Positions 1 through 8,363 are shown, counted from the stretch's first letter. The stretch is DNA of 64,000 nt from Gleimia hominis (GCF_002871945.2 NZ_CP126963.1:558001-622000), one strand, 5' to 3'. Numbers and translations: made by a program. The notes: generated from the sequence alone by a model not told the origin.

Positions 1-365
1 CGGACATCGTGGTGTAAGAGTACGGGGGTGTCTAGCCGCTCTTGCAGTGCGCTGCGGAGCGGAAAATCGGTCCACCCCAGGTTCGCGGAAAAAACGGCCA
101 CCCCCGTTTTTTCGTCTACAATTCCGGGGCAGGTAACGGAAACAGCGTCTGCGAGCGGTTGCTTCTGAACCGACAGGTCCGTCGTGGGCCGAGCTTGCCA
201 CTGGGAGCGGGCTCGGCCCACGAGCTCGACGACGCTGTCGAGCACGGCTGTGCCACCGTGAGGGGAATGCACGCTCCACCGCTGGAGGACACGTCCCGTG
301 TTCGTGGCGACCACCGCTTTGATGGTGGTACCGCCAATGTCGATGGCGAGTGCGGGGTGGGTCAT
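1..365 (-). CDS. ROK-family sugar kinase, N-terminal part
   Basis: The gene runs leftward and leaves the window, so only the first 121 residues or so are visible. The start reads MTHPALAIDIGGTTIKAVV, which carries the phosphate-binding DxGGTxxK motif of ROK/ASKHA sugar kinases. Further on VTCPGIVDEKTG matches the conserved ROK segment after the first motif. The ATG at 363-365 shares one base with the stop codon of the upstream SIS gene (TAATG), so the two are probably translationally coupled. ROK kinases phosphorylate glucose, GlcNAc, ManNAc or related hexoses. Beside a galacto-N-biose phosphorylase, an N-acetylhexosamine substrate (GalNAc or GlcNAc) is a reasonable inference, but specificity cannot be read from this fragment. 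Confidence 0.85.
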   Translation of the reverse strand, partial: MTHPALAIDIGGTTIKAVVATNTGRVLQRWSVHSPHGGTAVLDSVVELVGRARSQWQARPTTDLSVQKQPLADAVSVTCPGIVDEKTGVAVFSANLGWTDFPLRSALQERLDTPVLLHHDV

Positions 366-1246
366 TACTCGTCGTCCGAGAGGATAACCGAGCGCGTTAG
401 GTGCCGCGGTGTGTCGGGGTTCAACCCACGGTTTTCCGCACGAGCAACTGCTACGCGCTGAGCCAAAACCAGGTGCGCCAGCGGGTTCCACTCCGAGGTA
501 ACCATTTCGGCGCCCGTTTGCTCCACCTGCTTGTCGAGGCCAGCGGGGACCTCACCAAATACCCACACGAGGCGTCCGGGTTGGGCAATCGAGATGGGGC
601 CGTGCCGGTATTCCATTGCGGAGTAAGCTTCGGTCCAGGACTGCGAGGCTTCGCGGCACTTCAACGCGGCTTCATTAGCGACCCCGATGGTCCAACCCAT
701 GCCGAGGAACGTGATTTGGTCCGCTTCTACCCACCGCTGGGGGATTTCAGCTTCGAGGGCTTTGCGGCAGTCTTCTGCAGCGGCTTTAACGTCGAAATCG
801 AGTGACGACAGGAGCCACGCCAAAGCGGTGGTGGCGAAACGGGTTTGGACAACCGATTCCTCATCTGCTTCTTCGAATACGATTTCGGAATCTACATATG
901 GGCTAGCGGGGCCGCCTGCAACTGCGGTAATCAAAATCGCGTGGATGTCGTTTTCGTGGCAGTGCTTGGCCAGCTCAACGATCTCACTGGTGGTTCCGGA
1001 GCGAGAAAGCAAAATTAGCGCGTCGTAATCGTAGAAGTCGGGGAACTCTGTGGCCGTGTACGCGTCAGAGACTGCGTTGCAGTGTAGCTGACGGTAGCGG
1101 CAGTACGCCTGCGCCATGAACCAGGAAGTTCCGCAGCCGATTACTGCTACTTTTTTATCGTTGTCGGGGAGGGCGTCGGTGGGGCGCGTGGATAGTTTCA
1201 GCCACAAATCCGGCTGGCTCATGATCTCGTCTACAGTCAGTGACAT
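365..1246 (-). CDS. SIS-domain sugar-phosphate isomerase/deaminase
   Basis: This 293-residue protein has two SIS modules like the isomerase half of GlmS. The N-terminal module contains VIGCGTSWFMAQ and LLSRSGTTSEIVELAK, the usual sugar-phosphate loops. The C-terminal module contains FLGMGWTIGVANEAALKCREA and the catalytic-type segment YSAMEYRHGP. There is no glutaminase domain, so it is not GlmS itself. AgaS-type proteins convert GalNAc/GalN-6-phosphate to tagatose-6-phosphate and ammonia, and other family members act on GlcN-6-phosphate. A GGAG ribosome binding site precedes the ATG. It is co-transcribed with the ROK kinase downstream and divergent from the DeoR gene. The family is clear; the AgaS-like role is inferred from context. 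Confidence 0.8.
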   Translation of the reverse strand: MSLTVDEIMSQPDLWLKLSTRPTDALPDNDKKVAVIGCGTSWFMAQAYCRYRQLHCNAVSDAYTATEFPDFYDYDALILLSRSGTTSEIVELAKHCHENDIHAILITAVAGGPASPYVDSEIVFEEADEESVVQTRFATTALAWLLSSLDFDVKAAAEDCRKALEAEIPQRWVEADQITFLGMGWTIGVANEAALKCREASQSWTEAYSAMEYRHGPISIAQPGRLVWVFGEVPAGLDKQVEQTGAEMVTSEWNPLAHLVLAQRVAVARAENRGLNPDTPRHLTRSVILSDDE

Positions 1247-1261
1247 GGTTACTCCTTCGTT

Positions 1262-1420
1262 TATTCGAATGATTGCGAACGATTAGTTATGATTAGTGTA
1301 ACGCAAAATCAATCACAACGTGCGTGTGAACTTGTTTTTGAAGGCGAAGATGTCAAGAGTTGTGGTTGTAGTTAGCGAAAACAATCGTAATAATGATTGC
1401 GATCAGATTGTTTGATTGGA
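1262..1420. promoter_or_regulatory. Divergent control region with GATTG-rich operator candidates
   Basis: The spacer between the SIS gene and the DeoR gene holds an exact 11-base repeat, AATGATTGCGA, at 1268-1278 and 1392-1402. Further GATTG or GATTA cores lie at 1281-1286, 1291-1296, 1406-1410 and 1414-1418. At 1382-1400 CAATC and GATTG form an inverted pair. DeoR/GlpR regulators bind short direct or inverted repeats in their own divergent promoters, so these are candidate sites for the adjacent regulator. The effector would be a sugar phosphate of the pathway. Binding is inferred from position and repetition only. Confidence 0.5.
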
Positions 1421-1434
1421 GAAATGGGGGCGGT

Positions 1435-2226
1435 ATGAATCAGCATGACCGTCAAATGCGCATTGTGAACCTGGTCGTTGAACGCGGTTCCGCCACGGTT
1501 GATGAACTCGTGGACGCACTGGGGGTTTCCCCCGCAACCGTGCGCCGGGACCTGCACGTACTAGATAACCAGCAGCTGTTGCAACGCGTCAGAGGAGGGG
1601 CACGAGCCGAAACCGGGGCGGAAGTGGACGTGCCGCTGCGCTACCGAGAATTGCGTGAGGGCGACGAGAAACACGCGATTGCGCGCGCGATTGCGCAAAA
1701 GCTTAAACCCGGAGAAGTGATCGCCCTCAACGGAGGGACAACGGCTGCAGCGATTGCCGCCGAGATTGGGCGAACGTTTTGCAATAACCAACGGGTCGAC
1801 GCGACCCCGCTCACCGTGGTGACTAACGCCGTGAATATTGCCAACGACCTCACCATGCGCCCTTCGATCCGCGTTGTTGTTACCGGCGGGGTGGCGCGGT
1901 CGCGCTCTTACGAGCTGATTGGGCCACTCGCCGAACACGCGCTAGCGCAATACGGGGTGGACACCCTTTACTTAGGGGTCACGGCTATCAACTTTATGGC
2001 GCGTGCCTTCTACACCCACAATGAGGGGGAGGCGATGACTAACGCGGCCCTGGTCAAGATCGCGCAACGCGTTGTGGTAGTGGCCGACCACACTAAGATG
2101 CATCAGTCGGCGTTCGCGAAAATCTGTGATTTCGACGCGGTAGACGAGTTGATTACGGACCGGGGGGCGGACCCAGAAAGCTGCCGCGAACTAGAGGAAA
2201 GTGGAATCAAGGTGACGGTCGTTTAG
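1435..2226 (+). CDS. DeoR/GlpR-family transcriptional regulator
   Basis: The protein has 263 residues. Residues 1-57 form the DeoR winged helix-turn-helix (RQMRIVNLVVERGSATVDELVDAL, then SPATVRRDLHVLD). The remainder is the DeoR sugar-phosphate sensor domain, with ALNGGTTAAAIA and VVVADHTKM segments. I placed the start at MNQHDRQ (ATG 1435) because the family begins just before the helix-turn-helix; the frame is open to 1393 but those codons overlap the operator repeat. It lies between the divergent SIS-ROK operon and the phosphorylase gene, which starts 53 bases downstream. It probably represses the locus until a phosphorylated sugar intermediate accumulates. Family certain, targets inferred. 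Confidence 0.85.
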   Translation: MNQHDRQMRIVNLVVERGSATVDELVDALGVSPATVRRDLHVLDNQQLLQRVRGGARAETGAEVDVPLRYRELREGDEKHAIARAIAQKLKPGEVIALNGGTTAAAIAAEIGRTFCNNQRVDATPLTVVTNAVNIANDLTMRPSIRVVVTGGVARSRSYELIGPLAEHALAQYGVDTLYLGVTAINFMARAFYTHNEGEAMTNAALVKIAQRVVVVADHTKMHQSAFAKICDFDAVDELITDRGADPESCRELEESGIKVTVV

Positions 2227-2279
2227 GTGACCAGAGCCTCAATGAACTGAAAAAACGCCCGCGGGCGAGAGGAGAGAAA

Positions 2280-4529
2280 ATGAGCCAAGGACGTCTTACC
2301 CTACCGATCGAAACCGGAATCGACGAGCAAATTCGCGAACTTGCGCAGCGGTTACAACCCGACGCAGTCCGAAACTCTGATGGGACGGAACTACCAGCAA
2401 TCGCCCATGAACTCGTAGACAAGGTTTATTCAACGTACTTCCCGGCCCGTGGTGATAACGAGTGGGCCGATAAGCTCCCTGGGCAGCGTGTGTGCCAGTA
2501 CCTCATGTCAGAACCGGTTACGGCGCAGACGAGCGACCCCCTCAAGATAGACGTAATGGAGGGATACTTTGCCTGGCAATTTGCCCCGGATTTGGACTGT
2601 GACCGGGCCAAATACTGGCAGGTTATTGACCGCACAACAGGGCAAACTCTGCCCGTGGACGCGTGGTCGCTCGAGTTCAGTGAAGTGCAGTACCCGGACG
2701 CAGCGAAGTTGGCTGCCAAACCCGGTCCGAAAGATTCGGAGTCGAAGTCCGCGATCGTGACGATCCACAAGCCGCAGCGGTACCACGTGTACACGGTGAA
2801 CTTCCTGGCGCGGCAAATCTGGGATTCCACGCAGATGTACAACTACCTCACGAACGATTGGGCGTTGGACCCGAAGCGGCGTCGGGACCGCACGTACGAC
2901 GTCGAATACCCGCAGGTGTGGGCCCACGTGAAGGAGTCGCTTGCGCAGTGGCTGGATGCCCATCCCGAGGTGGACGTAGTGCGTTTTACCACCTTCTTCT
3001 ACCACTTCACCCTCGTGTTCGACGATCGTGCGCGCGAACGGTACGTGGATTGGTTCGGTTATTCCGCGAGCGTATCGATTCCCGCGCTGGAGGCGTTTGA
3101 ACAGCGGTACGGTTACGCGTTGACCCCGGAAGATTTCGTTGACGCCGGTTTTTACAACTCGCCTTTCCGGATTCCGTCTGCGCACTACCGCGATTGGATG
3201 GAGTTTACGGGTGAGCGGGTACGCGAAAAAACCGCGCAGCTGGTGAAGATGGTGCATGCCCAGGGGAAGGAAGCAATGATGTTCCTGGGTGACAACTGGA
3301 TCGGGACTGAGCCGTACAGCGAGGATTTTGAGCAGGTCGGTTTGGACGCGGTGGTTGGTTCCGTGGGGAACGCTGCGACCTGCCGGATGATCAGCGATAT
3401 TCCCGGGGTGCGTTACCGGGAAGGGCGGTTGCTTCCGTACTTTTTCCCAGATGTTTTTAACGATGAGGGCGATCCTGTGGGGGAGGCGCGCGCTAGTTGG
3501 CGAGCTGCTCGGCGCGCGATTATCCGTAAGCCCCTGGAGCGGATTGGATACGGCGGATACCTTTCGCTCGCTCTGAAGTACCCGGAGTTCGTGGACGAGG
3601 TGGAGCGGATTGTCACGCAGTTCCGTCAGCTTCACGACAAGACAGGTGGGCGCGCTCCCGCGGCTTCGCGCGTTCGCGTTGGTGTGTTGAACGCGTGGGG
3701 GAGTTTGCGTTCTTGGCAGACCCACATGGTTGCGCACGCGCTGCCGTATCGGCGCACAGATGCGTACGTGGGGGTTATTGAGGCGCTGGCAGGTTTGCCG
3801 TTTGACGTGCGTTTCGTTTCTTTCGACGAAGTGAAGGCCGGGGCGTTGCAGGACTTGGACGTGATTATTAACGCGGGGTCTGCGGGCACGGCCTTCAGCG
3901 GTGGTGAGTACTGGGCGGATCCGGAACTGCTGACACGCGTGCGCGAGTTCGTGGCGCGCGGCGGCGGGTTCATTGGGGTGGGGGAGCCGTCTGCGCTTCC
4001 GGAATCTCAGACCCGTTCGTGCGGGAACGTGTTTGCCCTCGATGACGTGTTGGGCTTGGATATTGAACGCGATTTCGGCCTGTCACGCCACTTGTACACG
4101 CAGGTTACCGCGGATCATTTCGTCACTCGTGATCTGACTGAACGTTTCGATGCGGGGCCTGCTGTGGAGGGAGTTTTTGCTACTCGCGGTGGGGCTGAGG
4201 TGTTGGATAGTCCCGAGGGAGGCGTGTCTCTCGCGGTGCATGAGTACGGTGCTGGTCGAGCTGTGTACTTTAGCGGTTTGCCGTATTCGGTTACGAATGC
4301 GCGGTTGCTGCATCGGGCGTTGTATTGGGCCGGTGGTTGCGAGGAGGCGTTTGAACGCGATTGGACCTGTGATAATCCCGCGATTGAGGTAGCCTACTAC
4401 CCGAATGTGTCCTTGCTCGCTGTTTCGAACATTACTGATCAGCCTCAAGAGGGTGTGATCCACGGTGAGGGGCAGACGCTTTCGGTGCAGCTTGGGGCCG
4501 ACGACCTAGTTTGGCTGGAATGTGAGTGA
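2280..4529 (+). CDS. lnpA: 1,3-beta-galactosyl-N-acetylhexosamine phosphorylase (GH112)
   Basis: This 749-residue protein matches the bifidobacterial galacto-N-biose/lacto-N-biose I phosphorylase over its full length (about 750 residues). It splits Gal-beta-1,3-GalNAc or Gal-beta-1,3-GlcNAc with phosphate, giving galactose-1-phosphate and the free N-acetylhexosamine. Recognisable segments are RNSDGT near the N-terminus, TFFYHFTLVFD, KEAMMFLGDNWIGTEPY, PGVRYREGRLLPYFFPDVF and IGYGGYLSLALKYP. Asp338 in FLGDNWIG aligns with the residue I recall as the general acid of the Bifidobacterium longum enzyme. The protein has no signal peptide and is cytoplasmic, so the disaccharide must be imported, matching the transporter downstream. 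GGAGAG precedes the ATG. Confidence 0.93.
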   Translation: MSQGRLTLPIETGIDEQIRELAQRLQPDAVRNSDGTELPAIAHELVDKVYSTYFPARGDNEWADKLPGQRVCQYLMSEPVTAQTSDPLKIDVMEGYFAWQFAPDLDCDRAKYWQVIDRTTGQTLPVDAWSLEFSEVQYPDAAKLAAKPGPKDSESKSAIVTIHKPQRYHVYTVNFLARQIWDSTQMYNYLTNDWALDPKRRRDRTYDVEYPQVWAHVKESLAQWLDAHPEVDVVRFTTFFYHFTLVFDDRARERYVDWFGYSASVSIPALEAFEQRYGYALTPEDFVDAGFYNSPFRIPSAHYRDWMEFTGERVREKTAQLVKMVHAQGKEAMMFLGDNWIGTEPYSEDFEQVGLDAVVGSVGNAATCRMISDIPGVRYREGRLLPYFFPDVFNDEGDPVGEARASWRAARRAIIRKPLERIGYGGYLSLALKYPEFVDEVERIVTQFRQLHDKTGGRAPAASRVRVGVLNAWGSLRSWQTHMVAHALPYRRTDAYVGVIEALAGLPFDVRFVSFDEVKAGALQDLDVIINAGSAGTAFSGGEYWADPELLTRVREFVARGGGFIGVGEPSALPESQTRSCGNVFALDDVLGLDIERDFGLSRHLYTQVTADHFVTRDLTERFDAGPAVEGVFATRGGAEVLDSPEGGVSLAVHEYGAGRAVYFSGLPYSVTNARLLHRALYWAGGCEEAFERDWTCDNPAIEVAYYPNVSLLAVSNITDQPQEGVIHGEGQTLSVQLGADDLVWLECE

Positions 4530-4544
4530 TAACAAGTACCGAAC

Positions 4545-4608
4545 CGCGATGATTAATGATGCTCAAAGATTGATTGATCGTGATCGGTTTGCTATTCTTT
4601 GATTGGTA
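4545..4608 (+). promoter_or_regulatory. Candidate internal promoter and operator ahead of the sugar importer
   Basis: Between the phosphorylase and the binding protein, TTGATT (4570-4575) and TATTCT (4593-4598) are separated by 17 bases, a plausible sigma-A promoter. The same stretch is rich in GATTG/GATGATT cores (GATGATTAATGATG at about 4549, GATTGATTGATC at about 4568, TTTGATTGG at about 4598). These resemble the divergent control region at 1262-1420, including a shared TTTGATTGG. The importer may therefore have its own promoter under the same DeoR-type regulator. This is inferred from motif similarity. Confidence 0.4.
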
Positions 4609-4652
4609 GCTGGGAGCCAAAGATGGCTTTCACCCATTACCTGGAGGTAAAG

Positions 4653-5975
4653 ATGAGTAAGAGCATGAGGACGTGCTCCGGATTGATCGCCATGGCGGCA
4701 GTCGCGGCCCTAGGGCTGGGAGCGTGCAGCAGTGGTGGCAATAGCGGAGATGAAGCCAAACCGGCTAAATCCGGTGAGAAAGTTGAGATCAACTACATGC
4801 ACCGTCTGCCCGACGGTGACGACATGACCAAGGTAAATGACGTCGTCAAGAAGTGGAATGACGAGCACCCGGACATTCAGGTTAAGGCCGAGAAGTGGCA
4901 GGGCCAAGCAACCGAGATGATCAAGAAGCTCGAGACCGACGTTAAGGCCGACAATGCGCCTTGCTTGGCACAGGTTGGCTACAGTGAAACCCCGGAGCTT
5001 TACACCAAGGGCCTGTTGAAAGACGTTACTGAAGAGGCGAATAAGTACAAAGACAAGTTCGCTGAAGGTGCCTTCAACATGATGAAGGTAGGGGACAAGG
5101 TTGTGGGCCTGCCTCAGGACACAGGCCCGCTCGTGTACTACTACAACGCGGATGAGTTCAAGAAGCTCGGGATTGAGGTTCCGACCACGCTGGACGAGTT
5201 CAAGGAAGCCGCAAAGAAAGCAGCTGAGCAGGATAAGTACATTGCTGCGTTTGAACCCGATGAAGCCCTGAACTTCTTCGCGGGCCAGGCGGCGGCTGCA
5301 GGTGACACCTGGTACTCCGTTGACGGCGACAAGTGGAAAGTCGATACGACGGGTGAGGGCGCAAAGACTGTGGCTGACTTCTGGCAGTCCATGCTCGATG
5401 ACAAGTCCGTGCTCGTGATGAACCGGTGGGATGACAGCTTCAAGAACTCGCTGACGTCTAACAAACTGATCGGTACTATCGGCGCTGCGTGGGAGGCTGC
5501 TCTGCTCGCCGGTGACATGGAAGGTACTGACAATGAGGGTAACTGGAAGGTTGCGCAGCTACCGGATTACGGTGAGGGCGTAATGTCCGGTCCCGATGGG
5601 GGTTCCGGCATTGGGGTGACGAAGAACTGTGATCACCCTGCGGAGGCAATGGAGTTCGCTGCCTGGTTCAACACTCAGATCGAACCATTGGTCTCTCAGG
5701 GCCTTGTGGTAGCGGCAACTGGGGACGTGAAGACCCCGGAGGGGCTGTCGAAGTTCTTTAGTGGCCAAGATGTGTTCGCAGAACTGGCGAAAGCTAACGA
5801 GGTAATGTCGAAGGACTTCGCTTACATTCCTGGTTTCAGTGCGGTTGGCCCAGAGATGATCACCGCTGCTGACGCAGCCGGGAAGGGCGAGAAGAAGGTT
5901 GCCGATATCTTCACTGCAGCTCAGGATGCGTCTGTGAAGGCGCTCAAGAACTTGCAGCTACCGGTTGCTGAATAG
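4653..5975 (+). CDS. Sugar ABC transporter, substrate-binding lipoprotein
   Basis: The 440-residue protein starts with a lipoprotein signal peptide: MSKSMR, a hydrophobic stretch, then the lipobox LGAC with the acylated cysteine at about residue 26, followed by a Ser/Gly/Asn linker. The rest is a family 1 (CUT1) extracellular solute-binding fold, with PDGDDMTKVNDVVKKWNDEHPDI near the start and GLPQDTGPLVYYYN in the middle. GGAGG at 4643-4647, five bases ahead of the ATG at 4653, decides the start. It sits between the phosphorylase and two permeases, like the galacto-N-biose binding protein of bifidobacteria. The likely ligand is galacto-N-biose/lacto-N-biose, an inference from context. Confidence 0.88.
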   Translation: MSKSMRTCSGLIAMAAVAALGLGACSSGGNSGDEAKPAKSGEKVEINYMHRLPDGDDMTKVNDVVKKWNDEHPDIQVKAEKWQGQATEMIKKLETDVKADNAPCLAQVGYSETPELYTKGLLKDVTEEANKYKDKFAEGAFNMMKVGDKVVGLPQDTGPLVYYYNADEFKKLGIEVPTTLDEFKEAAKKAAEQDKYIAAFEPDEALNFFAGQAAAAGDTWYSVDGDKWKVDTTGEGAKTVADFWQSMLDDKSVLVMNRWDDSFKNSLTSNKLIGTIGAAWEAALLAGDMEGTDNEGNWKVAQLPDYGEGVMSGPDGGSGIGVTKNCDHPAEAMEFAAWFNTQIEPLVSQGLVVAATGDVKTPEGLSKFFSGQDVFAELAKANEVMSKDFAYIPGFSAVGPEMITAADAAGKGEKKVADIFTAAQDASVKALKNLQLPVAE

Positions 5976-5993
5976 TTCGACTCGTAAAACAGT

Positions 5994-6019
5994 GGTGGGG
6001 GAGCTCAGCCTCCCCCGCC
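5994..6019 (+). promoter_or_regulatory. Intra-operon stem-loop after the binding-protein gene
   Basis: Bases 5994-6003 pair with 6010-6019 (GGTGGGGGAG with CTCCCCCGCC-like bases, one G-T wobble) around a six-base loop. No T tract follows, and the permease gene starts 43 bases later. Such hairpins between binding-protein and permease genes commonly protect the upstream mRNA or attenuate readthrough, so that more binding protein than permease is made. That role is inferred. Confidence 0.6.
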
Positions 6020-6062
6020 GCTGAACCGCCCATGTAACGCAATGACGCGAAGAGGATTGCAC

Positions 6063-7049
6063 ATGACTACGTCCGCATCGGTAGGTACGCGTGCGCGCCG
6101 ATCATCCGTATCTACATCAGAGCAGAAAAAGAATAAACGTAAGCATCGGCCCAGTAAAAGAGACGCACGAGTAGGTCTGGCGTTCGTAGCTCCATTCGCT
6201 ATCGGGTTCGTGCTCGTTTTCCTGATTCCTATTGCCGTTTCGATTTATATCAGTTTTTTCCGCACGGTAACTGAAGGTGGCGACCTGTACGGCACTGGTG
6301 AGTCCGTCCAGCAGTTCGTTGGTTTAATGAACTACGAGTACGTGGTGACGAGCCCACAGTTCTGGCGGGGGATCTTGCGGGTTTTCATTTACACGTGTTT
6401 CCAAGTGCCCGTCATGATTATCGCGGCGCTCGCTTTGGCGTTGGCCTTGGATTCATTCTTGGTTCGACACGTTACTATTTACCGCCTTGGCTACTTCCTT
6501 CCGTTTGCGATTCCGGGGATCGTAGCTGCAATGATTTGGCTGTACCTGTATTCGCCAGAGCTTTCTCCAATCGTTAAGGGTCTTGCCGCTTTAGGTTTGA
6601 ACGTTGATTTCCTTAATCAGAATATTATTTTGGCGTCTATGGCAAATATGACCACGTGGACTTACACGGGTTATAACATGCTTATTTTCTTAGCGGCATT
6701 GCAGGCGATTCCAAAAGATTTGTCTGAGGCAGCCCGCATTGACGGGGCAAGCGGTTGGCAGATTGTTACGCGCATTAAGATCCCGATGGTGCGCGGTGCT
6801 GCACTACTGGCAGTGCTGTTGTCGATAGTTGGGACTATTCAGCTGTTTAATGAACCTACCGTGTTGGCGGCGTCGCAAACGTGGATGGGTAAGGACTATA
6901 CGCCGATGATGATGGCGTACAACACGATGATGGGGACGATCAGCCCGCCGGGTGATGGGCCGGCATCCGCGATTTCTATTGTGATGGCCGCGATCGCGGG
7001 GGTACTCGCGGTGGTTTACGCGGTGGCGTCAGAGAAAGTAGCCAAGTGA
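6063..7049 (+). CDS. Sugar ABC transporter permease (MalF/UgpA type)
   Basis: The 328-residue membrane protein has a long basic cytoplasmic N-terminus followed by six predicted membrane segments. The first reads VGLAFVAPFAIGFVLVFLIPIAV, typical of CUT1 permeases. The EAA loop that contacts the ATPase is present as DLSEAARIDGASGWQIVTRIKIPM. The ATG at 6063 is preceded by AGAGGA at 6051-6056, so I prefer it to the in-frame ATG at 6042. It overlaps the second permease gene. No ATPase gene is present in the operon, so a shared MsiK-type ATPase encoded elsewhere is likely. Confidence 0.9.
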   Translation: MTTSASVGTRARRSSVSTSEQKKNKRKHRPSKRDARVGLAFVAPFAIGFVLVFLIPIAVSIYISFFRTVTEGGDLYGTGESVQQFVGLMNYEYVVTSPQFWRGILRVFIYTCFQVPVMIIAALALALALDSFLVRHVTIYRLGYFLPFAIPGIVAAMIWLYLYSPELSPIVKGLAALGLNVDFLNQNIILASMANMTTWTYTGYNMLIFLAALQAIPKDLSEAARIDGASGWQIVTRIKIPMVRGAALLAVLLSIVGTIQLFNEPTVLAASQTWMGKDYTPMMMAYNTMMGTISPPGDGPASAISIVMAAIAGVLAVVYAVASEKVAK

Positions 7050-7981
7050 TGAAGCAGATGACGAAGACATTGTTTGGGAAAGCGCGGTGGAAGAAAACGG
7101 CCCCCGTGGTGGATGAGCCGCCTCCGTCGCTTAGGCCGAAGAAGGTTACGAAAGTAATTACGGTGGTAGTACTCACCGTGGTACTAATCTACTTCTTGTT
7201 TCCTATTTACTGGGTGATCGTGGCGGCCACGAAGTCAAACCCAGAACTGGTTTCGACTAACGGCATCTGGTTCGCGTCTAACCTGCGTGAGCTACCGGGC
7301 GCAATCGCAGCGAACTACGCGCGCCTCATGGGGTGGACGCAAGGACTGTTTTGGCGGTGGATTGCGAACTCACTGTTCTACTCCACGGCAGCGGGCATAA
7401 TCGGTACGCTGCTCTCGGTTATGGCAGGGTACTCGCTTGCTAAGTTCAAGTACCGGGGGCGCAACCTCATCCTTGGGATGATCATGAGTGGTCTGCTGAT
7501 GCCAGTTGCGTTACTGACGATTCCGATGTACATCGTGTTCCACGGGATTGGGCTTACAAACACGATGGCGTCGATCATCATTCCGTCTTGTATCTCGCCG
7601 TTCGGTGTTTTCTTGGGACGGGTTTACGCGCAAAGTTCAGTGCCTACGGAGTTGATTGAGGCTGCGCGGATCGATGGGGCCAGTGAAGCGCGGATCTTCT
7701 TCACTATTGTCCTGAGGCTGCTTGCTCCCGCGATGGTTACGATCTTCCTGTTCATCTTTGTTGCCACGTGGAATAACTTCTTGCTGCCATTGATGATGGT
7801 TTCCAGCGCCGAGATTCAACCGGTAACACTTGGGCTGTACGGCATGATGAGTTACTTTAACCCAGAGAAGGGTGCGGTAATGATGGGTGCTCTGTTTGGT
7901 GTCTTACCGTTGATAGTTATTTTCCTCGGATTGCAAAAGTACTGGCAGGCCGGGCTTGCAGCCGGGTCGGTTAAAGAGTAG
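7049..7981 (+). CDS. Sugar ABC transporter permease (MalG/UgpE type)
   Basis: The protein has about 310 residues with a cytoplasmic N-terminus (KKTAPVVDEPPPSLRPKKV) and six predicted membrane segments. The EAA loop reads ELIEAARIDGASEARIFFTIVLRLL. The start overlaps the previous stop as TGATG (ATG 7049); GTG at 7046 is an alternative one codon upstream. It is the second half of the importer channel beside the binding protein and first permease. Its last coding bases contain CGGGCTTG, a core that recurs several times downstream of the stop codon. Confidence 0.9.
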   Translation: MKQMTKTLFGKARWKKTAPVVDEPPPSLRPKKVTKVITVVVLTVVLIYFLFPIYWVIVAATKSNPELVSTNGIWFASNLRELPGAIAANYARLMGWTQGLFWRWIANSLFYSTAAGIIGTLLSVMAGYSLAKFKYRGRNLILGMIMSGLLMPVALLTIPMYIVFHGIGLTNTMASIIIPSCISPFGVFLGRVYAQSSVPTELIEAARIDGASEARIFFTIVLRLLAPAMVTIFLFIFVATWNNFLLPLMMVSSAEIQPVTLGLYGMMSYFNPEKGAVMMGALFGVLPLIVIFLGLQKYWQAGLAAGSVKE

Positions 7982-8070
7982 CCGCGGGCTTGATGCTTGG
8001 CACTGTTATGACGCTCGACGCGGGCTTGTCGCTTGAAGCAAGCTTGTCGCTAGGAGCGGGCTTGCTACCG
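7951..8070 (+). repeat. Decayed 18-bp repeat at the permease 3' end
   Basis: The core CGGGCTTG occurs in the last codons (7951), just after the stop (7985), and again at 8021 and 8057, with a variant CAAGCTTG at 8039. Spacings are 34, 36, 18 and 18 bases, close to multiples of 18. The three contiguous units are 8017-8034, 8035-8052 and 8053-8070. Most of the 7982-8357 intergenic stretch consists of this repeat, a terminator and the lexA-proximal repeat; no gene is seen in it. Confidence 0.65.
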
Positions 8071-8120
8071 TAGCTGGTGCGGCAGTGCTAATGAGTTAAG
8101 AACTACAGATTACAGATCGC

Positions 8121-8175
8121 TAGGGGCGTCGGGTGAGTTGATTCACCTGGCGCCCCTAACTGTTTATTTTTTAGC
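8121..8175 (+). terminator. Rho-independent terminator of the sugar operon
   Basis: TAGGGGCG (8121-8128) pairs exactly with CGCCCCTA (8151-8158), and an inner stem pairs GGTGA (8132-8136) with TCACC (8143-8147). A T-rich tract with TTTATTTTTT follows. It lies about 140 bases after the second permease stop and should end the operon transcript; lexA converges from the right. Confidence 0.85.
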
Positions 8176-8266
8176 TGTATATTTGAGCGCACGTGCCACC
8201 TTTAGGATCGTCGGCACAGTCCGCTGAGCTTGGGAGGCTCAAGTTGGGGGTATTAGTACAACCCTA

Positions 8267-8363
8267 GGGTAATAAGCCTGTGCAAAATGGGTTAGAGTCC
8301 TGTTGAAAACGGGCTATAGTCTTGTAGAAAACGGGTTATAGTCTTGTAGAAAACGGGTTATAG
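8267..8363 (-). repeat. 22-bp tandem repeat anchored on the lexA stop codon
   Basis: Read on the lexA strand, the unit begins CTATAACCCGTTTTC and starts with the last sense codon and the TAA stop. The copy at 8333-8354 continues in the same phase as 8355-8363, which overlaps the stop. Copies follow at 8311-8332, 8289-8310 and 8267-8288, each 22 bases. They diverge progressively away from the gene: two or three changes in the second, more in the third, strongly decayed in the fourth. There are no spacers, so it is not a CRISPR array. Confidence 0.9.

Noticed and set aside
2508..3737. Long minus-strand open frame (about 409 codons) opposite the phosphorylase gene
   Set aside because: Arg/His/Val-rich translation with no family resemblance; it is the antisense of a clearly conserved GH112 gene.
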